Of a stretch of 64,000 nucleotides of DNA, positions 47,870-61,600 are shown one piece after another. Each line of letters begins with the position of its first letter. Position 1 is the stretch's first letter. A model generated the notes under the pieces. That model searched no databases and was not told where the DNA came from. It saw nothing but the letters and a program-made list of their open reading frames with translations. Both the position numbers and the translations under genes were made by a program. The DNA comes from Pontederia crassipes (lineage: Eukaryota; Streptophyta; Magnoliopsida; Commelinales; Pontederiaceae), in the NCBI GenBank assembly GCA_030549335.1, contig CM060198.1:50495353-50559352 (forward strand). The letters are read 5' to 3'.

Positions 47870-49886
47870 TCATGTAAAGTTAGCAGTTACCATTGGTTGG
47901 CCCGTCATTGTATTCTTTTATATTTATGAAGTACTTAGGTTGAAATCAAATTTCACTAAGCCAAAGTTTGATCGAGTTCTAAGTTAAAATTATCTTCGAT
48001 TTTTTATGAGAGTATATAGTTTTGGTCCTTCTTTGGTAGTCAGTAAATAATTGACACCATGTCAATGCAAACGAGGGTATGAAATTGTGGAGAATTTATA
48101 GTCTAAACTTAACCTTGCTATGTAGTGAGTTGCTAAAAATGCATGGATTTTGTTAACATACTCAAACGGGGGAAAAAGCTCTAAGATTCAACTAGAACTG
48201 TGTAGCCATTCGGTTTTTGTTCAGTTGATTTGGTGTTCATTTAATTTCAAAGTTGATCTCTAACGGAGGAAAAAAATGTACATGGGTTATAGATGAAAAG
48301 AAAATACATTAAAATAAAGAAAAAGAAAATATACATGAAAAATAAGGCAATTCTTAAATCTTCAGTTACAGATGAGAAAGAAATACATGACTATCGAGAA
48401 AAGAAAATATGATAATGCAAATAATGCATACAATTATACAAAGAAAAAATAATACGAATAACGCATACAGTACAAAAAGGAAATAATGTATCTTCGACCC
48501 CACGACATATATACTCCCAATTCATAAGCGTTTGTCTTCTTTTACTTTTCTGCTGATTAGAAAAAACAATTTGTCTTCGTTCTTAGTCGCCACCAACTTT
48601 TGTGAGAGAGAGAGAGAGAGAGAGCATAGCTTTTAAGTTAAAAGTCTATTTTACCTTGTTTGAAAGAGATGCGATTTTTGGACCTACAAATACGTAAAAA
48701 ATACTCTCACTTCATGGACATTTTCCTTCCTCCTCCTGTCTATACCAACCAACTTTGTGCAAATAAAGAGAAAAAAGGAGAAAATTTTAACGTAAAAAAT
48801 GTCTATTTTACCTTTTTTGAACGAGTATTGGCCTACAATAACATTTTTTTGTTTATTTTTATGTTTTTAAGATGGTGACGCTCTTTTCCTCGTTTCGTCA
48901 CTTGCTCGGCTAAGTACCACAATGTGTAAATTAATCACTTAAAAAATGGTGTGCATGACACCCCTTACAGGTTGTTAAATGCTTCTCTGTCATTCTTGTA
49001 ATGATTCACACAATGCCATAATGATTTGGATATTATTAATTATCCTCTCAGCTTTGGTTCCCTAACATTATTTAACACACCTAGAGCACCTCGTTCTACA
49101 TTTTAATTTAACAATTGTAGTTCACAATTAAATTAATTATATAATTCATAAATGGTAATTTGATAGTAAAAAAAATATTATTTAAGGGTAAATAAATCGT
49201 GGAATTATTTGTAGATATTAAAACAAATTTGATCAAGATGATGGAAGCATTGAATGACTTTGCTCATGATTTCATTTACTATCTAATAATAAAATAAGTT
49301 AACATATAATTATTTTATTAATTTAATGGGAAAATGAAGTATTTTAGATCTTATTCTAGATAGAACATGCTCTGCCTAAACATTTTTAGCTAATAGAATA
49401 AAGTCCCATTGATCCATGCATCACTGAAACAAGCTGTGCCATATCGTCAGGTCACGGCGACAAACCTGATCAACAAAACGATCGAACAAAGGCACATTTT
49501 TTTTCTTCTACACAGCTCTAGGAACAGCGTAGGGTGATTACTTAGCTGTGGGGAGAGAGAGAGAGAGAGAGAGAAGGCACGCAACAGCGCCACATCTCCA
49601 GAGCAAGGGACAAAGACGCGGGTTCACGAGAGCAGAGGGGGAGGAACAATTTAGCCTTCGTAGCAGGGGAAGGTGGGGGCGCAAATGCGCATGTGAAGGA
49701 ACCTTGGACTCATATGGAAACTTTTCACAGTTGACCCTCATTAATTAACCTCCTCCAAACGCTTGATCACAAGTACCCCTCCAAATCCGCACTGCCGAGA
49801 GCTCATAGCAATCTGCAGCAGCTAGCACCGTCGTCTCCTTATCCTTTGCAAGCATCCCACCAGCTCCGAGTGAGGGTTCAGAGCTC
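47870..49886. other. Spacer between the BPM and kinase genes
   Basis: No gene is seen. GA microsatellites lie at about 48605-48625 and 49554-49575. A diverged repeat of GTCTATTTTACCTT occurs near 48641 and 48802. The last few hundred bases are likely kinase promoter and leader. Confidence 0.5.
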
Positions 49887-52724
49887 ATGGACGAGTATGC
49901 AGACTTCCCTTTTCGTCCTCCGCCACCGCCACCACCAGTATTGATGCATCACCGTAGACATGGAGCTGGGCATGCTGACCACCAGGGATTCTTCACTCCG
50001 AGCACCATCATCTTAATCGCATTGCCCATCTTCGTGTTTGTGGTGGTGGCCGTTGTCGCCTTCTCTCTTCTGGTAATGCTGTGCAAGGCCAGGACCAGGC
50101 AGGCCAGTGACGTCAAGAGCTGTGACGCCACCAGCTTCAGAAGGAACTGCAGCCTCGACCAAAGAAGCATCACCAGCAACTCCAACGCCATGGGATACGG
50201 ATCAGGTGAGCTGCTTCTCGCACAGTAGTCAGATGATGCTGTCTCCCAGCTGCCTTGAATAGCTGTTGTTGTTGTTGTTGGCTGAGTACAGACGTCAGTA
50301 GCTGCATGTCCGGCACCACGCTGGGGTGCCAACTGCAAGCTAGGAACAGAAGAGGTCAGGTGTTCACCTACAAGGAGCTCGAGCTGGCCACAAATGGATT
50401 CGGCGAAGGAAATGTTATTGGCCATGGGGGCTTTGGGGTGGTCTACAGAGGCACTCTCAGCGATGGGACTATGGCGGCCATTAAGCTGCTGCACATGGAA
50501 GGGAAGCAAGGAGAGAGGGAGTTCAGATTAGAGGTAATGTTTTTTTTTTCATCTCTCCTCAAAATTAGGCATAACCTTCATGCCACTTCGTAGCAATGCA
50601 GCCTTATTGCTAGTCCTAGGAAGGAACCTTTTATTTCTTACTAACAGTGATGCGTTCTTCATTGCCATGGAGTTGTTCATAAAGGGTCAAAACCAAAACA
50701 AAACAGTCCCCCTACCCCCATTATTGCAGTTGCTTAAAAGCTTGCAAGAAAGATGGCTTTGTTTTGCCTGGGCTGCAGAAGGTTACAGCAGCCTGGTATT
50801 AATCTGGTTACAGTGTTCAGGAATCAGTTCTCAGAGTCTGTTCCATCAGTTAGAAAAGAAAGCCATGCCATTTATGAAGTTTCCTTCTTATCTTCGTTTC
50901 CATCAGCATATGGACACTTCATTGGTTGGATGTTTCTGATATTTTAATGCAAACTTGCAAAGCATCTCATCTTCCAGGTAGACACCATGAATAATCTAAT
51001 GATAACAACAACAAAAACATGTTTTGCAAACGACACAGGTCGACCTTCTTAGCCGTCTGCATTCGGCGTACTTGGTTGGGCTGCTCGGCTACTGTGCTGA
51101 TCAGCACCACCGGCTCCTTGTGTTCGAGTACATGCCTTTCGGCAGCCTGCAGCACCACCTCCATGCCGCCACCAAGAACCAGAATTACAGGCCCCCTACC
51201 CCCATTATTGCAGTTGCTTAAAAGCTTGCAAGAAAGATGGCTTTGTTTTGCCTGGGCTGCAGAAGGTTACAGCAGCCTGGTATTAATCTGGTTACAGTGT
51301 TCAGGAATCAGTTCTCAGAGTCTGTTCCATCAGTTAGAAAAGAAAGCCATGCCATTTATGAAGTTTCCTTCTTATCTTCGTTTCCATCAGCATATGGACA
51401 CTTCATTGGTTGGATGTTTCTGATATTTTAATGCAAACTTGCAAAGCATCTCATCTTCCAGGTAGACACCATGAATAATCTAATGATAACAACAACAAAA
51501 ACATGTTTTGCAAACGACACAGGTCGACCTTCTTAGCCGTCTGCATTCGGCGTACTTGGTTGGGCTGCTCGGCTACTGTGCTGATCAGCACCACCGGCTC
51601 CTTGTGTTCGAGTACATGCCTTTCGGCAGCCTGCAGCACCACCTCCATGCCGCCACCAAGAACCAGAATTACAGGCCCCTCGACTGGGGGAGGAGGCTGC
51701 GGATCGCTCTGGACTGCGCCCGCGGTCTCGAGTTCCTCCACGAGCGCACGGCCCCAGCCGTCATCCACAGGGACTTCAAGTGCAGCAACATCCTGCTGGA
51801 TCACAACTACAGAGCCAAGGTCTCGGACTTCGGCATGGCGAAGATTGGCTCGGACAAGATCAACGGCCAGGTCCTCACTCGCGTACTGGGGACTAGCGGA
51901 TACGTTGCACCAGAGTGAGTACTTCTGATACAGAAATTGGAATTGGCAGTGCATGAGTTCTGTTCCATGGCGATTCACCTTTTGGCCATCGATGCAGATA
52001 TGCCTCGACCGGAAAGTTGACGACAAAATCCGATGTCTATAGCTACGGCGTGGTGCTCCTCCAGCTTCTGACCGGCCGAGCACCGGTGGACACCTCACGA
52101 CCTCCTGGAGAGCGTTTTCTGGTCTCATGGGTTGGTGCCAATTGCTCCTTTTTCTCTGTGCCTTGTGTTTTAGAATTCTGCACACTGCATTAAACCAGCC
52201 ATTGTAATCTGATTTTAGTTGTGGTGCTTGCACATTTCTCCTGAAAATTGCAATTAGTATTTACTTTTGAAATCTCGAACCTGCAACATTGCCTATTTAA
52301 CTGTGAATTCTTAGATGCCAAGAGCAGTCCATTACACCAGGTGAACTAACAAGTCCCATGTTCCTCACATTTGTAGGGTCTTCCAAGACTTACCAACAGT
52401 GACAAAGTAGTGGAAATGGTGGACCCAGCACTCCACGGGCAATACTCAAAGAAAGAACTAGTTCAGGTCTCCTCCAGTTCATAAATAAAGCACAAAGATT
52501 TTGGTTCTGTTTGTGTGTACCTCTTGCTTACGCAGTTACATCATCCTTGATCATGGCCACAGGTTGCGGCAATCGCCGCCGTTTGCGTGCAACCGGAAGC
52601 TGAGTACCGGCCGCTCATGACGGACATTGTGCAATCTCTGATGCCCTTGGTTAAAAGCCAAGCTGCACCAGGCCACAGCCCTCATGCTGTGCTCCACCCC
52701 CATGTCTCTATACCTATATCTTGA
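49887..52724 (+). CDS. Membrane-anchored RLK/Pelle kinase, related to At3g58690
   Basis: A Ser/Thr kinase with a short Pro/His-rich N-terminus, one transmembrane segment (about residues 39-65) and a cytosolic kinase domain. Six exons join in frame: 49887-50205, 50292-50533, 51523-51914, 51998-52130, 52377-52466 and 52563-52724, giving 445 residues. Kinase motifs are complete: glycine loop GHGGFG (150-155), Lys171 in [14 protein letters not shown] (269-276), DFG (289-291) and APE (316-318). The arrangement [14 protein letters not shown] ... GKQGE ... [13 protein letters not shown] matches At3g58690-type kinases. A 484-bp tandem duplication has placed an extra, unusable copy of the start of exon 3 at 51039-51191. 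The intact product requires skipping to the acceptor at 51522. Its ligand and pathway are unknown. Confidence 0.9.
50708..51675. repeat. 484-bp tandem duplication within the kinase gene
   Basis: Bases 50708-51191 are repeated at 51192-51675. I see no difference when reading the two copies side by side. The unit covers the end of intron 2 and the first 153 bases of exon 3. Both breakpoints and the junction share a CCCC microhomology. Reading on from the copied exon portion enters intron sequence and a stop. Confidence 0.92.
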
Positions 52725-54576
52725 TTACTGCATCGTCACTGTTTCCAGAAGGCACAGATCTGATTTTTCCACATGAATGTGTTGTATATTTCGACATGGA
52801 TTCTATCAGATATTTGTTGAGAAGGACAAGTGCAGAACTGGAAGTGGTAACTCAAATGGCATCCAAACATATAGGAAAACATCTATCAGATGTTTATCTT
52901 GTTTGAATTCAGGGAAAAAAACTTTTCAATTTCCACAGAGTAAATACCATTAAGTGGTTAATGTACATCGGTTCGATGACATGAATTGTATGCACCTATT
53001 AGGTATCCACAGATCATGATTGCAGGAGCTTGTGATCTATCATACTGTTATAATCAAAGAATACCTCTCTTTTTTCTTTTCATATGATTGCAAGTAATGT
53101 GCAGCGTAGCTACAACAACAAAAAGTTAGCTTGGAATTATGTGCAATTTTTTTACACCCACTCGGCACCCAGTATTCGGAGTTATTAACATGTGACTAAT
53201 CCAAAGTTAGGACAAAAAGCAAAACCATATTCCTCTAGTTAAGTGATGATTTCAGAAATCGAATTCTGAGTTACTAGCTCCAACTCATTGTGTTGTCAAC
53301 TAAACTTTGTTGCATTATGTGCAATTTTAATGTGTTCATGTTACAATTTTTTTTTCGATCCAGACTCATTGAATATGTTTAATATTATTAGCACCTAACT
53401 GATCCGGTATTCGGATGAGTGCGGTATGAATAAACTCTGAACTTTGAAAATCAAATATGACTTTATTAGCACTCATCGATCCAAGCACAACTCCGATTGT
53501 GCCAATCATCCTTGATTTCAATTTCATTTGTCATTGGCATAGAAGACATATTCTTAATATTTTTACTGCTCTAAAGTTAGGGCAAAAGGACTTCTGAAAT
53601 TGAATCCAAACTAATACCTCTGGTCGAATTATGACAATTGAATTTAATTAGCCACAAGAAGAAAATCCAAAATCAACACAAATACATGAAGGTATTGCGA
53701 GAAGGCGATGCATTAACTCTTCCGGATGTAAACACTCAGATTTATTAGTAAATTCAAATGGATTTATATAGAAAGGAAGAGGGATTTTTAATATGGGTAG
53801 ATTTTATAAGAAAATCCACAACCTTTGGTGTTGGTTGCATAGCCTGAATTTTTATTTGTATTCAAAGAACCACCAGATTTTAAATTCGTTGCAATTATAT
53901 ATATTATAATTTAATAAAATAAAATGGCTAAATACTGACTTGATGATTTTTTTATCTGTATAATTAAATATCAATTCACTGATTTAATATTTTCTAACTT
54001 CATCTAAGTGATATATTATTTTTATATTTATATGAGCTAAATTTTGAATAATTTTATATAAGGTAAAAAGTTACATAAAATTAAGTCATAAACAAATTTT
54101 TTTTATCCTTTTCACATATACTTTCATTTATCAGCATGGTAATTTATGAACCAATACTTTACTATTTCTTTCACAACATATAATGATAAGATATAAAGTT
54201 TTTTACCTTTTACAAAAAAATAAAAATTTATACTAGTTGTCAAATATATAAACAAAGTTCAAATTTTTTTTTCAGATAATTTATCCTTTTAATATTTCTT
54301 TAAATAAAAAATTGACTTTACCTGTAAATAGCCTAAAAACATTTAGAATGACTTGCCATTTTAATTAAAACAATCGATTCAAATTTTAATTCCATATAAT
54401 TTTAGTTCACTTTAATAACTTTTAAAAAAATGAATTATTATCTATTAATGAAAGCTTACTTAAAACAAATTTACTTTTCTGAATACAAAATGCGAAGAAT
54501 GTTTTGAGAATGATCATTTTCTCCAAAGGGGTCAAGAAAATGTGATGAGAGGTGCTATATATATATGAAAATATTA
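52725..54576. other. AT-rich spacer downstream of the kinase
   Basis: No gene is seen. The first few hundred bases probably include the kinase 3'UTR. The rest is AT-rich with no structured repeats that I can define. Confidence 0.5.
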
Positions 54577-55429
54577 TGGTGCATACACACTTATGTGCAT
54601 ACAGGTGTGATCACACATTCTCCATCATTGGATCTATGTGAGGATGATCCGTGGGCTGGGAGCAATCGGGCGCCGCTGAGAAGGCGAAGGAACCCGGTTC
54701 CCGATCTGCACCTAGGGCACAAACGCGAGTGATTGTCTTAGCTCCGCAACCTTAGCTTCTCCGGATGACACCCTCAGCCCCCTTCTGTAGGTTCGCCGGA
54801 TGACGCCCTCACCCCTTCCGCAAGTTCACTGAATGACGCCTTTAGCCCCTTCCCAGGTTCACCGGACAACACCTCAACCCCTTCCGCGAGATCGGCAAGA
54901 TGGGAATCGATTGGCCCGTAAAATGGCCTTCGTTCGTGCACGTGTGTTTGAGCTGGTAGCGAATGATTGAGCGACGTTGGCGATTCTCCAGCGCTGAGGT
55001 CGATGGTCAAAGGGGAAAGAAGAGGGAGGCGATCGAGCGTCATCGGCCATCAGCCTCAACAACTCGCTGTCGTCCACCTTCTCACACAAATTGAAGGACA
55101 AAAAGGAGACTGCGGCCTGAAATCCCTCATTGCATCGAACCTCAACCTCGTCCCTTTTCCCAAAATCCAGCACGCGGAATGCTACGTCGGCGGTGCGCTC
55201 ATCATTGTGGTTGCCAGCTGGCTGACCTTGGCTTGTATGTAGGCCGACGATCGGTGCAGAGGGTAGGTCGACAGTCGAAGGGGAATTGGTTTTTTTCGTG
55301 ACCCAATTTTTTTTATTAAGCTAAATTATGATAGATGTTTAAATCTCAGCTATTATAACTAAAATAGTTTTAATCTAATGGCTCAGATGAAGTGTTCGCA
55401 CCTGTATGCACCTAAGTATGTGTGCACCC
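54577..55429. mobile_element. Non-autonomous TIR element with GC-rich interior
   Basis: The left end GGTGCATACACACTTATG, continuing TGCATACAGGTG, is mirrored at the right end as GGTGCACACATACTTAGG, continuing TGCATACAGGTG, on the minus strand: about 30 of 36 positions match. The interior has a GC-rich section with about three diverged tandem units of some 45 bp near 54760-54890 (CCGGATGACGCCCTCA, CCCCTTCCGC). No transposase is seen. The superfamily and target duplication are unresolved; a Mutator-type MITE is possible. A split terminus of the same family lies at 24.6 kb and 32.4 kb. Confidence 0.6.
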
Positions 55430-55583
55430 TAAAAATCCTACAACCAATATGCATCAAATGAATCTGAACCGTTGGATGATAATTACATGTTTGAGATTAA
55501 ATTTAATAACTTAAGATTAAATTCAATAGAGGTTGAATGTCAACCATATAAGTTGTTGTACAAAAGTTGGTTGCATACTACCT

Positions 55584-56394
55584 AATGGGATGTAACACTA
55601 CTTGGATGAGGAATTGTGTAACACCTAGATCTAGGCTGTTCATTTCACATTTACGATTGAGATAGATTTGTCATTTTCTCTTTCGCGATCTCTGTCTTCT
55701 TTCGAGCTGCCGCCGATCGTCGAGGTCTCTTTCTCTATCTTCTCTCTTGCGCTCTCTCTCCTCTACGAGCGTCATCGCTAAAGATCACCTCCTCCTCCCC
55801 TTTCTCTTATTTACTGCCACACAATCACCAATCACCTCCTCCTCCCCTCCGAGCGCCGCCGACAATGATCCCCTATGAGACCCCCCATCTTCTTTCGTTC
55901 CTGCGACCCACAGGTGACGATCCCTTGTGAGTGCCGCCCCCGACCCTGACCTCCTCTCTTCTTTCGATCCGGCAACCCACCAGCGATGTTCCCCTATAAG
56001 CGCCGCCCTTGACCTCCTTTTTTCAAAGAAAAGAGGGCTTTCGGCCTCCTCTGCGAGCTCGTGGAGGGGAGCTGACACCCCCCATTTCGGACGCGCTGGC
56101 GTAGAAGCGAAAAGGGGGGGCATCGGCCCCCCTACCCAGAGGATGATCGATGCCCCCTTTTTCATGCTTGTCGACATGTGCAGAGGCATCGTCGGCGCTT
56201 GTGAAGGAGGAGGAGGAGGAGACATTGATAGCATGTGTGAAGAGGAGGCATCAAGACGGTGACGCATGATGAGGAGCAAGTCGGGCAAGAGAGAGAGAGT
56301 GTGTGTGTGCTTTGATATGAACCATAAATATAAAATGGATGACTCATATTAGAGCGCTATAAAATATTTCACCTAAAAGGTGTTACATCCCATT
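55584..56394. mobile_element. Non-autonomous element with 15-bp perfect terminal inverted repeats
   Basis: AATGGGATGTAACAC at 55584-55598 is exactly mirrored by GTGTTACATCCCATT at 56380-56394. The 811-bp interior is CT-rich, then GC-rich. It includes a segment (about 56040-56160: GAAGCGAAAAGGGGGGGCAT, CTCTGCGAGCTCGTGGAGG) resembling the minisatellite at 23.8-24.4 kb. I see no transposase and no clear target duplication. The superfamily is unassigned. Confidence 0.55.
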
Positions 56395-56398
56395 AATC

Positions 56399-56442
<44 letters not shown>

Positions 56443-58624
56443 TTTTTCTCTTTTTTCTATCTAGAGGACCTCCGATGTCTAAGGTTACTATAATTTGACT
56501 AATCCGAAATTAGGATGAAATATCATAGTTGATCACAAACTCTCCTAATCAGGTATGCCAACCAAACTTGGTTAATATTTTTTTAGTAAACTATATATGT
56601 AGAGGCGTAAAATGAATGTAGAACATTAATTTTATATCAGATTAATAGAAAAATTATATATTAATTTATTTTATTGGTTAAATAATGAATTTGATCAATA
56701 TTAGTATCATTCGATTTTTCAATGTTGATAATTAAACCAATTGTAACATATCTAACTAATTCAATTTATTTAGTTTTTCATGATATTCTCTTATTGTCAA
56801 GTTAGTCCGATTAAATATACATTGCTTGAAATGTATAATTAATTTAACCATAAATATAATTATTAAATTAAATAAATAAAAAATAAATATTGTATATAAA
56901 AGTGTTGAGTAGAGTACTCTCTGTGCATCAGTAATGCCATTCAACATTACCTGACAATGTAAATTACTTCTCATAAAGATTATCACTTGTTAAATTATAT
57001 CTATCTAACAATTGATATTAGTTATTTATAAGAAAATAAAGATTTATAAGTTAATATATAGTTTTTTTATCAATATACCTCTAATAAAAATAATTGTGTT
57101 TATATATATAAATTATTTTTAACTTTGTAAATATAAATCACAAATATATATTCTCACCTATAAAATTAAAATTTATAAAATAATTAAAATATTTTTAAAA
57201 TATGATAATAATGTATTCATAACAATTAACTAATATTTATTTGATTGCTTTTATAATTTATTTGATTAGTTTTATGATTTATTTAATGTGTATTATAATT
57301 TCTAGAAACTACAGGGGACAAATGCGAAAAATGAAATTAAAAAGATTGCAACTTAGGCGATAATATGTATTGTCTCTTCTCCCGTAGACAATTCACATTT
57401 CCTATTACCTATTATAAGTGAAAATAATAGTGGCACAACGTAATTTACAAAATTATCTGAAAAACTCCCTTAAGACTTTAAATATAAAAAAAAATCAAAC
57501 ATTTAACTAATCCGGAATGAGAGTTAATATCTTAACCAAATTGGCGATTCTAAGGTTAGAAAATAATATTTTCTTAATCAAACTGACGACTTTAATAATT
57601 AACTTAGAGCTACAGATTTTGTGCTAATCAACTTTGGCAACCAAAACTCAGTATACATACAATTGTACTTTGCTGTCTTAAGATAATGACAGAAGAATTT
57701 CCATAATGAAAGTTAATTACCAGGTTGGTGTTAACATGTGCTTATGCTCCATATAGGTCAAGAATTAGGACCCGAAACTGCGCATGTCCTTATGCTGCAG
57801 AGGTTTAAATATTGGTGGCACAATCATGCATGCACATGTAGATGAAGTTAAAAAAAAAATTAGATTCGATGTGATATGAACAAAAAATAATAATTGGCGC
57901 CGATTATTTTTTCAATCATGTCGAAATCAAACTTTTGGTTTTGTAATTGGAGACCATGGTAATGAAGTATTGTTTTTTTTAAGTTGCTTGATAGCGTCAT
58001 ATTTTATTTATTTATTTTATTTTTGCAAGTCTCCTATGAAACGTCTGTGCACAAGAGTTGTATGGAAGGCTTCGAGTCCAATTAACTCCTTAAAAATGTA
58101 GCCGTAAATTGCAGATCAACCGTGCTTTTTTTAATCCGAAAATTAATTTAATATCTTTTTTTGTGGGCAAAAGGATGAGTATCAAGTCTGGGTAACCATC
58201 CTATTTACATTATAGATTAACTTTTCAGACATTCAGTGTTAGTGTTGCATGGGTTGAACCGCTTTAAAGAGTTAGCGTTGCATGGGTTGAACCGCTTAAG
58301 ATCGCAAGCGAAAAAAATACGATATAATCTGAACATTATTAATTGTGCTTCACATTAGCTGTCTAACCTCAGAAGTAGAATAAGAAAAAGCCATAAAATA
58401 AAGAACTACATACATGGTCACCATCTGTGTAAAAAATTATTGATGCTTGTACTGCACTCTGCAATCCACATATGCAATTTACACAAATACAGAGTATATT
58501 TCTTGCTGCTATCTACATATATGGTTCATAATAGGTTTCAGCTTTCACTTGTCTTCATCATATTGGTGCAATTATTGAGAGTCACAGTAACGTGCCATAC
58601 AATTGTGTATATTGCATCAAAGAT
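56395..58624. other. AT-rich spacer between the kinase and SERINC genes
   Basis: No gene is seen. A (TA)n tract lies at about 56403-56441. Near 58234-58292 a 24-bp piece ending CATGGGTTGAACCGCTT is repeated with a 9-base gap. The remainder is AT-rich. Confidence 0.5.
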
Positions 58625-61600
58625 CTAATAGAATTCACGATCAGGTAAGACCAAGGGAGCCACCAGCGTCCAGATGTACAGAGCGGCAGTCGCCCACTCG
58701 GTGCAGATCCGCACCCAGACGGATGTCCAACCAACATCAATGAGCTCTGAGCTGCCTGAAGTCGAGCTAGTCCATCCAGTGAGCAGCATGGCTGAGTACA
58801 TGCTGGCAAGTGCAAAGATGATATGGAAGAAAGTGTAAGAATAGCTAACTGGACGTGATTCCTTCTCTTTCTTATCATTTCCGGACTCTTCGTCATTGGC
58901 TTGTAGCAGCGGCTTATTTGCGCCTATAGAAAGGTAGCAAGGAGAACCCATGAAAGAAATCAATTAAGCGTGGTGATGCACTCATTAACAAGCTGTTTGG
59001 TATCATCCTTTTCTAATAAATTTTGAGAGAAACAAAATATGAAAGGAAAATATCATTTTGTATGAGAAAAAGATTATGCCGTATTCAGAAAAGAGGATAA
59101 GTAGATTTTCTTTTGAGACGCTAAAAGTAACTACGCAAAAAACTTGCCTGATCTTGGGGAGGATGGGGGGGACAGGAATGTTGTAGAAGATCCAGCCCTA
59201 ACTGCAGAATATACTACAGAGAGCACGGTTGTGAGCATCCCAAGAACAAGTGTACCTGTGGAAACTTGTTTGACATGGTTATGAAGACCATTGCATTCAT
59301 AATCTCTGGGCTCACTTGACAGGCCACTATAGCACAGATATGCACAGTATATTGATATTACAGAAGCAGGCAAAAGGCTGCCATTCACCTGGAAGTTCGA
59401 GAAATTAAATTACAGAAGCTGGTAAGCAAATGGACAAGACGAGTGCCAACAATCTTAGACAATATGAGCATAAACGTTTAGCAAGATTTCACTTAATGCT
59501 TCCATAATCTGAGATTCCATGAGCTAAGCTAAGCTCTGTGATCTGCAGAGCGCAAACTTTTGCAGACAACACATACTACTGACCTTGAACTTGTTCATTA
59601 CATGGATATGCAAGTCTCGGGTCATTTTTTCTTTCTAAATACTGTATAATGAGTTTTCATATCTTTGTTAACAAGCTTCACAACAGTGGAGAGAAGAGCT
59701 AAATTAAAGTCCAAAGATGTCTGTAATAGAAGCAAGATAACTTGAACCAGAAAAAAAGATTTCTTCATAGATAATAATTTAGCTTGTGACACGGAAAATC
59801 ATATCATGAGCTTCGTTATTTTTACAACAATCCAATGTTACCAGTGTTTGCAAATATGTAGCTCAAGAGCACTGAAGAATAATGTCCCATTCACCACCCA
59901 TTTTATTCAGGATGGAAAATTTTATGTTTCTTTTAGTTGATCTTATTGCAGATTTGTTCGCAAAGGGTCTAGAAAGTGAAGATAATTAATTTGGTGGTAG
60001 CTCTGTATATTACATAGATTTACTACTACTAATGCTCTAAATGTGCTGCCACACCTGTGTTAGTTTTTTATTAGCTTTTAAGTAGGGTTTTGTCTTCATT
60101 ATCGACATGGTAAAGAATTAACATTCTTGACTTGCTAAAAAAACATTCTTGGCTCTGATGTATCTTCGGTCCACCTCATATTTTCTCCAAGGTCCCATTC
60201 TGAAGATTTCTAAGTTGCTCCAACTACGTCCAACATTTATGGCACATGGAAACAAAACTAAAAAAATATTCCTTGCCTAACATATTGTCTTAAAAAAGCT
60301 AGCATACCAAGTGAAGCAATTTCAATGACTGCATGAAGCAAAATGCAGCAAGTCAAGGTTTTAAAATTAATTATGATGTATTTATTAACGTCTAAAGCAG
60401 TCACATGACAAATTGAAATTCAAGCCTTGCCCTTCATTGTAATTAGTAGTTTAACCCAAAAAGATTTATCACTCCACCTACCAAGAATCTAGAGTACATC
60501 CTCAAGAATCCCACAAATTTCTTTCTTATGATTAACTTGTAATATTAGGATATCCAAATGTATTTGACATGCAAAAGAATTCTCCAGAAGCAAGTTCAAA
60601 CATTTTTACATGTTTAACAGTGATGTTAGCCATGTAACTTCGTTCTTGGCTAAAGATTTGCAAGGAAAGGTCAAAGTTAACAGATGTAGTTTACGAGTCC
60701 CAAATCAAAACTTTATGGGCTGCCATCACCCCTAAACTATCACGATTTTCCACATCTAACCTCAAATTACGAACTTATTTTTTTGGATCCCTAAACTATC
60801 ATGACTTTTCCACTTTAGTCCTCCCGTCCACTTCTGTTACACTTTCTGTTAGTTTTTCTTTTTTCTCATTTATGAAAAGACTCAATTACCCCTCCCTCCA
60901 TAACACATCAAATAATAAACATAAAAAATAAAAGAAAAAATATTGGAACACTTAATTTTTAGGGCCGGATTGGAGGGGAGCAACCGATGCAAGGAACATT
61001 CTTTTTTTATATTTATTATTTGATGTGTTATGGAGGGAGGGGTAATTTAGTCTTTTCATAAATGAGAAAAATCAAAACTAACACAAAATATAACAGAAGT
61101 GGATGTGAAGACTAAAGTGAAAAAGTAGCGATAGTTTAGGGATCCAAAAAAACAAGTTCGTAGTATGAGGTTAGATGTGGAAAATCGTGATAGTTTAGGG
61201 GTGATTTATGGAAACAACCTAACATTATTTATCATTCTAACAAAATGTTAAACTCAAATCTACAAGCACCAAGACAAAATATGAGATATGTAAAGAATAT
61301 TTTGAGATGACCATTTGGTTGAATAAACCTTTTTTCCTATTAATGAGGAAATCTTCTCATAAAAGTTACCTGTGGGTGTAGTGCAACAATTGCGAATACA
61401 AAAGCAAGAATTATTGTTATGACAATCAAAGAGACATTGAGGCTACAATCATGACCAGAGGGATTGAACCAAATGAAGAGCACTCCGGAGAACGAAAATG
61501 TTGCAAGGTAACATATCACTGTCACAGACAATAAAGCAATATACCTGCATGGCCAATTCATGGCATAAACAAAAAGTGGAAGAACGAAATGAATGTTCTA

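Noticed and set aside
58234-58292. A 24-bp direct repeat with a 9-base gap as another micro-insertion
   Set aside because: The gap sequence lacks the pyrimidine head and a clear oligo(A) tail; a simple tandem duplication explains it.
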